Assembly (NCBI RefSeq): GCF_008124835.1
Contig: NZ_VNHW01000012.1
Span: forward strand, 1 to 64,000
DNA: 64,000 bases
Reading direction: 5' to 3'
Source of the DNA: Blastococcus xanthinilyticus
GTDB lineage: Bacteria; Actinomycetota; Actinomycetes; Mycobacteriales; Geodermatophilaceae
Both the position numbers and the translations under genes were made by a program. Shown here piece by piece: positions 39,898 through 47,660 of this stretch (position 1 is its first letter; the number at the start of each line of letters is the position of its first letter). The notes under the pieces were generated by a model. That model worked only from the letters and a program-made list of their open reading frames with translations. It did no database searches and had not been told where the DNA came from.

Positions 39898-41562
39898 TCA
39901 GGCCGGGTGCTCCGCGCCCTCCGCGGTGGCGTCCTCCGCGCCGGCGTCCGGCGCCGGCTCCGCGACGGGCTCCTGCGCCGGCTCCGCCGGCGGCTGCTCG
40001 GCCTGCTCGCGCGCCGCCCGGTCGGCCTCGGCCTGCTGGCGCTCGGCCTCCGCGCGCCGGCGCTCGGCGGCGCGCGCCGCGGCCTGCTCGGCCGCCTGCG
40101 CCGCGAAGTCGGCGGCCAGCCAGTCGTGGCCCTCGACCAGCAGCGCCCAGACCCGCTGCACGTGGGCCCGGGTGGTCGCGGGGGAGCCGATGGAGACGCG
40201 CAGCACCACCTCGCGGCGGACCGTGGTGTGCGTCAGGAAGACCTCACCGCCGTCGTTGAGCCGGTCGAGCAGCGTCATGGTGGCGACGTCGGCGTCCACC
40301 CCCTCGGGCCAGCGGGGGCGCAGGCAGACCAGCGCGAGGGGGTGCGGCGTCACGACGTCGAACCGCTCGTCGGCGTCGGCCCACCCGGCCAGCTCCTGGG
40401 CGAGGGCGACGTGGCCGCGGATGTGCGCCCGCAGGCCCTCCGCGCCGTACCAGCGGACGACGAACCACAGCTTGAGGGCGCGGAAGCGACGTCCCAGCTC
40501 GATCTGCCAGTCGCGGTAGTCGACGACGGCCCCGGCGTCGGTGGCGGCGTTGCGCAGGTAGTCCGGGAGGATGGCGAGCGCGCCGGTGAGCGCCGCCCGG
40601 TCGGCGACCCAGAACAGGGTGGCGTCGAAGCCGGTGAGCAGCCACTTGTGCGCGTCGGTGGTGTAGCTGTCGGCCCACTCGACGCCGGCCTGCAGCTCGC
40701 GCAGCTCGGGCGCCACCGCGCTCACCCCGGCGTAGGCGGCGTCGACGTGCAGCCACACGCCGTACCTCTGGCAGATCGGGCCGATCGCGGCCAGCGGGTC
40801 GACCGCCGTGGTCGACGTCGTGCCCACCGTCGCGCACACCAGCACGGGCCGGTGGCCCCGGGCGGTGTCGCGCTCCAGCCGGGCGGCGAGCGCGCCGGGG
40901 TTCATGGCGAGGTCGCCGTCCACCTCCACGATCCGCACCGCGTCGGTGCCGAGACCGGCGATGCGGACGGCCTTCTCCATCGACGAGTGCGTCTCGCTGG
41001 AGACGTACACAGTGGCGCGGTCGGGCTGGACGCCCTGTCGCACGGTGGCCCCGCCGCTGGACCGGTGCAGCGCGGCCAGGAGTGCGACCAGGTTGGCCCC
41101 GGAGCTGGAGTCCTGGACCACCCCGCCACCGGTGCCGGTCGAGCGGAAGGACTCCGGCAGGCCGAGGAGCTCGGCGAACCAGTCCATGACGTGCTGCTCG
41201 AGCTCGGTCGCCGCGGGGCTGGTCACCCACGACATGCCTTGGACGCCCAGCCCGGCGGACACCAGGTCGCCCAGCACGGACGGCCCGGAGGTGTTGGCGG
41301 GGAAGTAGCCGAAGAAGCCGGGGTGCTGCCAGTGGGTCAGGCCCGGGACGACCACGCGGTCGAGATCGGCGAGCACGGCGGAGAACGGCTCGCCCTGCTC
41401 CGGCGCGGCGTCCGGGAGCGCGGCACGGACGTCGCCGGGGGAGACCTGGGACCGCACGGGGAGCGTGCCGACCCGGCTCCAGTAGTCGGCGATCCAGTCG
41501 ACCACCTCGTGGCCGTGGCGCCGGAACTGCTCGGGGGTCATGTGCGGAGCGGGCTCGGTCAC
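39898..41562 (-). CDS. PLP-dependent (aromatic-L-amino-acid) decarboxylase family protein
   Basis: Group II PLP decarboxylase of 554 residues. It opens with TPEQFRRHGHEVVDWIADYW and has HWQHPGFFGYFPANTSGPSV. The cofactor lysine lies in DSYTTDAHKWLLTGFDATLF, preceded by WLHVDAAYAG with the PLP-contacting Asp. This matches DOPA/tryptophan/tyrosine decarboxylase-like enzymes; the actual amino acid substrate is not certain. The GTG at 41562 is used; an internal ATG eight codons on is possible. About 70 C-terminal residues form an alanine, glutamate and arginine-rich tail (AARAAERRRAEAERQQAEAD and onwards), absent from typical members and probably coiled-coil or disordered. Confidence 0.9.
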   Translation of the reverse strand: MTEPAPHMTPEQFRRHGHEVVDWIADYWSRVGTLPVRSQVSPGDVRAALPDAAPEQGEPFSAVLADLDRVVVPGLTHWQHPGFFGYFPANTSGPSVLGDLVSAGLGVQGMSWVTSPAATELEQHVMDWFAELLGLPESFRSTGTGGGVVQDSSSGANLVALLAALHRSSGGATVRQGVQPDRATVYVSSETHSSMEKAVRIAGLGTDAVRIVEVDGDLAMNPGALAARLERDTARGHRPVLVCATVGTTSTTAVDPLAAIGPICQRYGVWLHVDAAYAGVSAVAPELRELQAGVEWADSYTTDAHKWLLTGFDATLFWVADRAALTGALAILPDYLRNAATDAGAVVDYRDWQIELGRRFRALKLWFVVRWYGAEGLRAHIRGHVALAQELAGWADADERFDVVTPHPLALVCLRPRWPEGVDADVATMTLLDRLNDGGEVFLTHTTVRREVVLRVSIGSPATTRAHVQRVWALLVEGHDWLAADFAAQAAEQAAARAAERRRAEAERQQAEADRAAREQAEQPPAEPAQEPVAEPAPDAGAEDATAEGAEHPA

Positions 41563-41626
41563 GGTGCCACCGTATTGCGTCCGCTCCGCCGGGCTCCGGT
41601 GGCTCCCGGAGCGGTGGCCGCCCGGT

Positions 41627-42061
41627 TCAGCGCCGGGGGATGGTGAGCTCGCGCAGCGGCTGCCCGCCGTCGACGAACAGCCGGGCACCGGGCGCGGTCG
41701 CCGCGCCGAGCCGGCGGAGCACCACGGCCCCCGCCGCGGGGTGCCGGCCGTCCAGCGCGCCGACCCGGACCGCGAAGACGACGTCGAACGGTTCGTCCTC
41801 CGGGGTCAGGACGAAGTCCTCGGCGGCGACGTGGCGCAGGCGCAGCCGTCCCGTGGCGAGGTGGCCGGCCGACGCGGCGGCCGCCTGGGCGATCGCCGCC
41901 GCGGACCGGTCGATCGCGAGCACGTGACCGGTGACGAGCCGGTCGGCGACGGCGCGCGCTGCGGCCCCGGGGCCGCAGCCGATCTCCAGGACCCGGGAGT
42001 GCGGCTCGAGCGGGAGGGCGGTCACGACGGCGGCCAGGCGGGCCGACAGGCCGGAGGGCAC
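41627..42061 (-). CDS. Small class I SAM-dependent methyltransferase-like protein
   Basis: Predicted methyltransferase of 144 residues from GTG 42061. The SAM motif I is SRVLEIGCGPGAAARAVADR and the acidic end of strand 2 is HVLAIDRSAAAI. A motif corresponding to strand 4 reads PFDVVFAVRVGAL. It is short, with little room for a substrate domain, so the acceptor may be small or the protein may be a degenerate remnant. The start cannot lie further upstream because that frame runs into the partial tRNA repeat at 42093. The region between 42062 and 42092 is unremarkable. Confidence 0.7.
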   Translation of the reverse strand: MPSGLSARLAAVVTALPLEPHSRVLEIGCGPGAAARAVADRLVTGHVLAIDRSAAAIAQAAAASAGHLATGRLRLRHVAAEDFVLTPEDEPFDVVFAVRVGALDGRHPAAGAVVLRRLGAATAPGARLFVDGGQPLRELTIPRR

Positions 42062-42092
42062 GGGCCGCAGGCTAGCGCGTCGCTGCGTCCAC

Positions 42093-42141
42093 TGAGGTGC
42101 CCCCGGTGCGACTCGAACGCACACTGCGCGGGTTGTGAATC
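42093..42141 (-). repeat. Partial copy of the tRNA 3' half (direct repeat, left copy)
   Basis: This 49-bp stretch repeats 42156..42204 with one mismatch. It contains the anticodon-loop 3' side, variable loop, T arm and acceptor 3' strand of the adjacent tRNA, but no 5' half. The two copies are 63 bp apart in the same orientation. A duplicated tRNA 3' end is what integration at a tRNA attachment site leaves behind, but only 14 bp remain between the repeats and no integrase is nearby, so slippage or local duplication is equally possible. Confidence 0.75.
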
Positions 42142-42160
42142 GCTCGACCGCTTCCTGAGG

Positions 42161-42234
42161 TGCCCCCGGTGCGACTCGAACGCACACTGCGCGGGTTTTG
42201 AATCCGCTCCCTCTGCCGATTGGGGTACGGGGGC
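42161..42234 (-). tRNA. tRNA with CAA anticodon (Leu), short variable loop
   Basis: The complement folds as a complete 74-nt cloverleaf. The acceptor pair is GCCCCCG with CGGGGGC, the D arm has CCC with GGG, the anticodon stem is GCGGA with CCCGC (one A-C mismatch next to the loop), the loop is TTCAAAA with anticodon CAA, and the T arm is GTGCG-TTCGAGT-CGCAC. Discriminator is A, and CC follows in the DNA. CAA predicts leucine, yet the variable loop has only five nucleotides, whereas bacterial tRNA-Leu normally has a long class II arm. A further partial copy of its 3' half lies immediately downstream. Confidence 0.75.
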
Positions 42235-42309
42235 GCGCCGGTGGTGCCGGCCGCCCGAGCAGCCTAGCCGGGCGGTGCTCCCCGGCCGACGTCGCTAGGC
42301 TCTGCTGCC

Positions 42310-42909
42310 GTGACCAGCGAGCCGATCCGCGTCCTGATCGCCGAGGACGAGGCGCTGATCCGCCTCGACCTCAAGGAGATGCTCGAGGAGGAGGGGTACA
42401 CGGTCGTCGCCGAGGTCGGCGACGGCCAGCAGGCGGTCGACCGGGCCGAGGAGCTGCGGCCCGACCTCGTCATCCTCGACATCCAGATGCCGGTGCTGGA
42501 CGGGCTGTCGGCGGCGGAGCGGATCGCGTCGTCCCGGACGGCGCCGGTGATCGTGCTGACCGCGTTCAGCCAGCGGGAGCTGGTGGAGCGGGCCCGGGAC
42601 GCCGGGGCGATGGCCTACCTGGTGAAGCCCTTCTCGAAGAACGACCTGGTGCCGGCGATCGAGGTGGCCCGCGGGCGGTTCGCGGAGATGACCGCCCTCG
42701 ACGGCGAGGTGCGCACCCTCGAGGAGCGGCTGGAGACGCGCAAGGTCGTCGAGCGGGCGAAGGGCCGGCTGATGGCCGACCACGGGATGACCGAGGCCGA
42801 TGCGTTCCGGTGGATCCAGCGCACCGCGATGAACCAGCGGTCGAGCATGAAGGCCCTCGCCGAGGCGGTGCTCGAGGGCGCCGTCACCCCGGAGGGCAGC
42901 TCCGCCTGA
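42310..42909 (+). CDS. pdtaR: ANTAR-domain response regulator PdtaR
   Basis: Two-domain regulator of 199 residues. The receiver domain has the acidic pocket LIAEDEALIRLDLKEMLEEE, the phosphoacceptor Asp in DLVILDIQMPVLDGL and the lysine in AYLVKPFSKNDL. The C-terminal ANTAR RNA-binding domain is RKVVERAKGRLMADHGMTE followed by AFRWIQRTAMNQR. ANTAR proteins bind paired hexaloop hairpins in transcripts and prevent termination. In mycobacteria PdtaR is phosphorylated by PdtaS; that kinase is not in this window. GTG 42310 is the start. Position near polA and rpsA matches Rv1626. Confidence 0.93.
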   Translation: MTSEPIRVLIAEDEALIRLDLKEMLEEEGYTVVAEVGDGQQAVDRAEELRPDLVILDIQMPVLDGLSAAERIASSRTAPVIVLTAFSQRELVERARDAGAMAYLVKPFSKNDLVPAIEVARGRFAEMTALDGEVRTLEERLETRKVVERAKGRLMADHGMTEADAFRWIQRTAMNQRSSMKALAEAVLEGAVTPEGSSA

Positions 42910-43007
42910 CCGATCCGGCGGATTTCCCGGCGTGTCGTGCGCCCGCCCACGGGTGGATGGCCAGGTCACGACCTCATCACTATCCCCGCGCAGCCGGGTG
43001 CATCGCT

Positions 43008-43042
43008 CCGATCGGCGGCTAGGTTCTGCGCACCGATCGGCG
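43008..43042. promoter_or_regulatory. Paired CCGATCGG palindromes upstream of the binding-protein gene
   Basis: The 10-mer CCGATCGGCG occurs at 43008..43017 and 43033..43042. Each contains the 8-nt palindrome CCGATCGG. Between them lies TAGGTT (43020..43025), which fits an actinobacterial -10 hexamer 84 bp before the ATG at 43109. The spacing of 25 bp would put the two palindromes on nearly the same helix face. They may be binding sites for an unknown regulator; this is inference. Confidence 0.35.
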
Positions 43043-43108
43043 TCCGGTCGGCGGTCGTCGCGTACGCGCGCCGGCGCCGGACGCACTGATGACACTGGGA
43101 GTTGCTTG

Positions 43109-44449
43109 ATGCGCACTGGCACAACTGCCCGCGGCATCGCCGTCACCGGTGCCGCCCTGCTGGCGCTGACCGCCTGCGGCGGCGGCGACGAGGGGACCAC
43201 CCCGGCCGCTGAAGGTGGCGGCGGCGACGGCGAGAAGCAGGTCAACGTCTACGGCACCGACGGCAACATGGGCAACGCCCTGGGTGAGTCGTTCACGGAG
43301 GAGGGCGCGCTCGCCGGCATGCGGGGAACCACGCCGCTGACCGAGCTGGGGTCGGAGTTCACCGACCGCCTCCTCGAGATCGACCCGGCGCTCGAGGACT
43401 TCAACTACGCCGGTGAGACCTACGACGCGATCATGATCTCGGCGATCGCCTCGATGCTGGCCGGCAGCACCGACCCTGCCGTGTTCGCGCCGTACATCAA
43501 CGGCGTCACCTTCGGTGGCGAGACCTGCGAGACGTTCACCGACTGCAAGGCGATCGTCGACGGGGGCGGCAACCCCGACTACGACGGCATCTCCGGCCCG
43601 CTGGCCTTCGCCGAAGCGGGCGAGCCGTCGGTCGCCAGCTTCGGCATCCTGCAGTTCGGCCCGGACAACGCGATCGCCTCCGACGAGACGGACTTCGTGC
43701 TCGCCGGCGACGAGGCCAACGCCGCCTCGGACGAGGGTCCGGCGCCCGCGGCGCCGGGAGCGACCTCCGACGACCCGCTGGTCATCGGCACGCTCCTGCC
43801 GCAGACCGGCGACCTCGCGTTCCTCGGCCCCCCGGAGATCGCCGGCGCCGACCTGGCCGTCCAGGAGATCAACGAGGCCGGTGGCGTGCTCGGCCAGCCG
43901 GTGCAGCTGATCCAGCGCGACTCCGGTGACACCTCCACCGACATCGCGACCCAGTCGGTCGACGCCCTCCTGCAGGAGAACGTCGACGTCATCGTCGGTG
44001 CGGCCTCCTCGGCCGTGACCCGCACGGTCATCGACAAGGTCACCGGTGCCGGCGTCGTGCAGATCTCGCCCGCCAACACGTCGGACGAGTTCACCACCTA
44101 CAACGACAACGGTCTGTACTTCCGAACCGCGCCGCCGGACACGCTGCAGTCGCGGGCGCTGGCCGACCTGATCATCGAGGACGGCGCCAACACCGTCGGC
44201 ATCCTGGCCCGGAACGACTCCTACGGCACCGGCCTGGCCGAGAACACCGTCGAGAACCTCGTCTCCAGCGGTCTCGCCGAGGACAGCATCGAGCTGGTCA
44301 TCTACGACCCCACGGCGGCGAACTTCGACGCCGAGGTGCAGCAGATGGTCGACCTCAACCCCGACGCGGTCGTGGTGATCGGCTTCGAGGAGTCGGCCCG
44401 CATCATCGACGGGCTCAACGCAGAGGGCGTCGGCCCCGCGCGGAACTGA
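43109..44449 (+). CDS. LivJ-type substrate-binding lipoprotein, apparently circularly permuted
   Basis: Exported lipoprotein of 446 residues with a lipobox LLALTAC (Cys23) and a glycine-rich linker. The family is type I periplasmic binding proteins of branched-chain amino acid ABC importers. Family order is reversed. Residues about 45 to 204 hold what is normally the C-terminal half (VYGTDGNMGNALGE, FNYAGETYDAIMISAIAS, YDGISGPLAF, SFGILQFG). A Pro/Ala linker of about 20 residues follows, and only then comes the normal N-terminal start VIGTLLPQTGDLAFLGPPEI, with AVQEINEAGGVLGQ, DVIVGAASSAVTR and SYGTGLAENTV. The protein ends at GLNAEGVGPARN, exactly where VYGTDGN would normally follow. The livH, livM, livG and livF genes converge from downstream. 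Confidence 0.88.
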   Translation: MRTGTTARGIAVTGAALLALTACGGGDEGTTPAAEGGGGDGEKQVNVYGTDGNMGNALGESFTEEGALAGMRGTTPLTELGSEFTDRLLEIDPALEDFNYAGETYDAIMISAIASMLAGSTDPAVFAPYINGVTFGGETCETFTDCKAIVDGGGNPDYDGISGPLAFAEAGEPSVASFGILQFGPDNAIASDETDFVLAGDEANAASDEGPAPAAPGATSDDPLVIGTLLPQTGDLAFLGPPEIAGADLAVQEINEAGGVLGQPVQLIQRDSGDTSTDIATQSVDALLQENVDVIVGAASSAVTRTVIDKVTGAGVVQISPANTSDEFTTYNDNGLYFRTAPPDTLQSRALADLIIEDGANTVGILARNDSYGTGLAENTVENLVSSGLAEDSIELVIYDPTAANFDAEVQQMVDLNPDAVVVIGFEESARIIDGLNAEGVGPARN

Positions 44450-44485
44450 CCCGGCCGGCGGGTCGCTGATCCGCTGACCGCCCAC

Positions 44486-44520
44486 CAGGGGCCCGGCACC
44501 GTCATGGTGCCGGGCCCCTG
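44486..44520 (+). terminator. Strong stem-loop terminator after the binding-protein gene
   Basis: Perfect 15-bp stem CAGGGGCCCGGCACC with its complement around a 5-nt loop (GTCAT), starting 36 bp after the stop codon and followed by TTGCTGT. This is a convincing intrinsic terminator for a high-GC genome. Confidence 0.85.
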
Positions 44521-44724
44521 TTGCTGTGCCCGGGCCGCCGACCGTCCGCCCCCGACGTCTTCCCGTCGCCATCCCGCTGCCTTCGGGCGGCCTCTCAGCA
44601 GCCTCCTGGCGGCAGCCCGGGCGGGGGGTGGGGGTCCGGCCACCCGTCGCGCCGGTCCGAGCTCTCGGCGACCGGTACCGGGCGCCGGGTGGGTGGCGCG
44701 CAACGGCCGACGGGGGCACGAGAA

Positions 44725-44757
44725 CGGCGCCGGCACCCGTGAGGGGTGCCGGCGCCG
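44725..44757 (-). terminator. Stem-loop terminator for the livHMGF operon
   Basis: Perfect 14-bp stem CGGCGCCGGCACCC with its complement and a 5-nt loop, located 20 bp past the livF stop on the minus strand. Read in that direction the stem is followed by TTCTCGT. It would stop the liv transcript before it runs into the convergent binding-protein gene. Confidence 0.8.
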
Positions 44758-44777
44758 TGGTCGCGCGGTACGGGGGC

Positions 44778-45659
44778 TCAGTGCGCCTTGGCCAGCGTCC
44801 CCAGGTAGAGCTCGATGACCTTCGGGTCGTGCATGAGCGACTCGCCGGTCGCGGTGTAGGCGTTGCGGCCCTGGTCGAGCACGTAGCCGCGGTCGCAGAT
44901 CTGCAGGCAGCGCCGGGCGTTCTGCTCGACCATGATGATCGAGACGCCGGTGGCGTTGATCCGCCGGCAGCGGATGAACACCTCGTCCTGGTAGGCGGGG
45001 GACAGGCCCGCCGACGGCTCGTCGAGCAGCAGCACCGACGGCTCCATCATGAGCGCGCGGCCCATGGCCACCATCTGCCGCTCGCCACCGGACAGCGAGC
45101 CGGCCTTGATCTTGCGGCGCTCACCGAGCATCGGGAACAGGTCCGCGACGTAGTCGAACCGCTCCTTGAACACCTTGGGCCGCAGGTAGGCGCCCATCTC
45201 CATGTTCTCCTCGATCGTGAGCGAGGGGAACACGTTGTTGTTCTGCGGCACGTAGCCGACCCCGAGGGACACCAGCCGGTGCGCGGGTGCCGACGTGATG
45301 TCCTCCCCGCGGAGGGTCACCGCGCCGGAGCGGACCGGGATCAGCCCGAACAGCGTCTTGAGCAGGGTCGACTTGCCGGCCCCGTTGGGCCCGATGATGC
45401 CGACCAGCTCACCGTCGTGCAGGTAGAAGTCGCAGCCGTTGAGGATGTTGACCCCGGGGACGTAGCCGGCGACGAGCTCGTCGGCGCGCACGAGCGCCCC
45501 TTCGGCCAGCCGGACGTGCTCGCCGCGGGTGGCGGCCAGCTCGGCCGGGGAGACCCCGTCCGCGCCGGTGATGGCCCGTTCGTCCGGTGTTCCGCCGTCG
45601 CCGCCGGACCCCACCTGGAAGAGCGGGTCTTCGCTGGCCGGGTTGTCCATCGTGCTCAT
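44778..45659 (-). CDS. livF: Branched-chain amino acid ABC transporter ATPase LivF
   Basis: Cytoplasmic ATPase of 293 residues. About 55 acidic and alanine-rich residues precede the domain, which starts at VRADELVAGYVPGVNILNGC. Walker A is GIIGPNGAGKSTLLKTLFG, the Q-loop region is VGYVPQNNNVFPSLTI, the signature is GSLSGGERQMVAMGRALMM and Walker B is VLLLDEPSAGLSP, followed by IIMVEQNARRCL; the pattern is LivF. It is last in the livH-M-G-F operon and overlaps livG by 4 bp. The N-terminal extension is longer than in usual LivF proteins of about 235 residues. Confidence 0.95.
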   Translation of the reverse strand: MSTMDNPASEDPLFQVGSGGDGGTPDERAITGADGVSPAELAATRGEHVRLAEGALVRADELVAGYVPGVNILNGCDFYLHDGELVGIIGPNGAGKSTLLKTLFGLIPVRSGAVTLRGEDITSAPAHRLVSLGVGYVPQNNNVFPSLTIEENMEMGAYLRPKVFKERFDYVADLFPMLGERRKIKAGSLSGGERQMVAMGRALMMEPSVLLLDEPSAGLSPAYQDEVFIRCRRINATGVSIIMVEQNARRCLQICDRGYVLDQGRNAYTATGESLMHDPKVIELYLGTLAKAH

Positions 45660-46669
45660 CGGGCGGTGCCTCCGGAGTCGGAGCGGGGAGCGCGGGCCGC
45701 CCCGCCGTCGGCGTCGCGGGCGATGATCGCGTCGGCCTCGGCCAGCTGGCGGTCCTCGTCCTCGATGGTGAGAGCGGCGTCGTGGTGGGCGCCGAGGTAG
45801 GCGTCGACCACGGCCTTGTTCTGGCTGATCGACTCGGGCGGGCCCTCGGCGATCACGTTGCCGGCGGCCATCACCACGACCCAGTCGCTGATGTCCCGGA
45901 CGACGTCCATGTCGTGCTCGACGAAGATCACCGTCATGCCCTCCTCGCGGAGGTCCTTGACGTGCCCGAGCAGGCTCTGGGTGAGCGCGGGGTTCACCCC
46001 GGCCATCGGCTCGTCGAGCATGACGACCTTCGGGTCGCTCATCAGCGCGCGGGCCATCTCCAGCAGCTTGCGCTGGCCGCCGGAGAGGGTGCCGGCGAAG
46101 TCGTCCTTCTTGGCGTCGAGCTTGAACCGCCGCAGCAGCTCGAGGGCCTTCTCGGTGTTCTCCCGCTCCTGCTTCCGCCACAGGCCGGGCACCAGGGCGG
46201 AGAAGAAGCGCTCGCCCTTCTGCCCCTGGGCGCCGAGCAGCATGTTCTGCAGCACGGTGAGTCGGGACAGCGCCTTGGTCAGCTGGAAGGTGCGGACCAC
46301 GCCCAGCCGGGCCACCTGGTGCGAGGCGAGCTTGCCCAGCGGGCGGCCGTCGAAGGACCAGGTCCCGCCGTCGGGCTGGTCGAACCCGGTGAGCAGGTTG
46401 AACAGCGTCGTCTTCCCGGCCCCGTTGGGGCCGATGAGCCCGGTGATGCCGCCGCGCTGGATCTCCAGGTGGTCGACCGACACCGCGGTCAGGCCACCGA
46501 AGGTGCGGGTGACGCCGTCCACGACGATGGCCGGGTCGGGCTTGGCGACGCCGACCTCCCACGGGAGGTCGCGCAGCGCCGCCTGGGCCAGCCGCTGGGG
46601 CGGCCCCCCGGCGCGGCCCGTCGCGGACAGGGCGTGCGCGCCGGTGGCCGGCGTGGGCTCAGCGGGCAT
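45656..46669 (-). CDS. livG: Branched-chain amino acid ABC transporter ATPase LivG
   Basis: ATPase of 337 residues paired with LivF. After a 45-residue N-terminal extension the domain shows VDGVTRTFGGLTAVSVDHLE, Walker A LIGPNGAGKTTLFNLLTG, the LivG-type VVRTFQLTKALSRLTVLQNM, signature GTLSGGQRKLLEMARALM, Walker B VVMLDEPMAGVNP and IFVEHDMDVV with the switch His. The C-terminus has LAP-like VVDAYLGAHHD and then about 45 acidic, low-complexity residues. It overlaps livM upstream by 11 bp and livF downstream by 4 bp. Confidence 0.95.
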   Translation of the reverse strand: MPAEPTPATGAHALSATGRAGGPPQRLAQAALRDLPWEVGVAKPDPAIVVDGVTRTFGGLTAVSVDHLEIQRGGITGLIGPNGAGKTTLFNLLTGFDQPDGGTWSFDGRPLGKLASHQVARLGVVRTFQLTKALSRLTVLQNMLLGAQGQKGERFFSALVPGLWRKQERENTEKALELLRRFKLDAKKDDFAGTLSGGQRKLLEMARALMSDPKVVMLDEPMAGVNPALTQSLLGHVKDLREEGMTVIFVEHDMDVVRDISDWVVVMAAGNVIAEGPPESISQNKAVVDAYLGAHHDAALTIEDEDRQLAEADAIIARDADGGAARAPRSDSGGTAR

Positions 46670-47657
46670 CGAGCATCACCTCTCGTCGGTCACCGAAGAT
46701 GCCCTGCGGCCGGAACACCAGCAGCAGGATCAGCCCGAGACCGATGATGACGAAACGGATCTGCGCGACGTCGGTCGTCGTGAGCAGGCCGTCGGGGATG
46801 ACGCCGTTCTCCGTCAGGCTGCGCAGGCCGGAGTCGGCGAACTGGATGATGAAGTACATCAGCATGGCGCCGATGACGGGACCGAGCACCCGGGCCGCGC
46901 CGCCCAGGATGAGGGCCGCGTAGGCGAGGAACGTGTTGGCGTTCTGGTACTGGTCCGGGGTGGTCGAGCCGGTGCCGACGGCGTAGATCATCCCGCCGAG
47001 GGCGCCGAAGACACCGCCGAGGACGAGCGCCTGCATCTTGTAGACGTAGACGTTCTTGCCCAGGGCGCGGACGGCGTCCTCGTCCTCGCGGATGGACCGC
47101 ACGACGCGGCCCCACGGGCTGCGCACCAGGGCCCAGACCAGCAGCGACGCCAGGGCGACCAGGGTCCAGCCGACCGCGGTGACCCACAGGTCCGCGCCGC
47201 TCCAGAAGGTGCCCAGCAGCCGGTAGCGGCGGCCGGTGTCCCAGGGCGCGAGCTCGACGAAGCCGCTGTTGAAGCCGGAGATGCCCCGGGAGCCGTTGGT
47301 GACCGGGGTGGCCGAGACCGACCGGAAGAGCAGCCGCAGGCCCTCGGCGGCGGCGATCGTCGCGATCGCCAGGTAGTCGGCCCGCAGCCGCAGCGTGGGC
47401 AGACCCAGCAGCAGGGCGAGGACGACCGCGGCCAGCAGCCCGATCAGGACCCCGACCCAGAAGTTCAGCCCCCACTGGCTCACCGAGATGGCGATGCCGT
47501 AGCCGCCGAGCAGGGCGAAGGCGATCTGGCCGAAGTTGAGCAGCCCGGTGTAGCCGAACTGCATGTTGATGCCGATGGCCAGGAGGGCCAGGAAGACGGC
47601 CTGGAAGCCGATCCCCGCCTTCAGGGCGATCGCCAGTGCGTCGATGATCTCGCCCAT
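46659..47657 (-). CDS. livM: Branched-chain amino acid ABC transporter permease LivM
   Basis: Integral membrane permease of 332 residues with about eight to nine helices. Family marks are FGYTGLLNFGQIAFALLGGY near the N-terminus, LPTLRLRADYLAIATIAAAE, the ATPase-coupling loop RSPWGRVVRSIREDEDAVRA and LGKNVYVYKMQALVLGGVFG, and the C-terminal LILLLVFRPQGIFGDRREV. It forms the membrane channel with LivH. A 3-bp gap separates it from livH and its 3' end overlaps livG, so the four genes form one operon. Confidence 0.95.
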   Translation of the reverse strand: MGEIIDALAIALKAGIGFQAVFLALLAIGINMQFGYTGLLNFGQIAFALLGGYGIAISVSQWGLNFWVGVLIGLLAAVVLALLLGLPTLRLRADYLAIATIAAAEGLRLLFRSVSATPVTNGSRGISGFNSGFVELAPWDTGRRYRLLGTFWSGADLWVTAVGWTLVALASLLVWALVRSPWGRVVRSIREDEDAVRALGKNVYVYKMQALVLGGVFGALGGMIYAVGTGSTTPDQYQNANTFLAYAALILGGAARVLGPVIGAMLMYFIIQFADSGLRSLTENGVIPDGLLTTTDVAQIRFVIIGLGLILLLVFRPQGIFGDRREVMLDAR

Positions 47658-47660
47658 TGC

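Larger units (their letters stand above)
44450..44777. other. Intergenic region between the binding-protein gene and livF, with two hairpins
   Basis: The 328-bp gap separates convergent transcripts. It contains two long perfect stem-loops, described separately, and about 200 bp of GC-rich sequence between them (44521..44724) in which I see no gene. Short open frames on both strands there have no recognisable product or ribosome-binding site. Confidence 0.6.
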
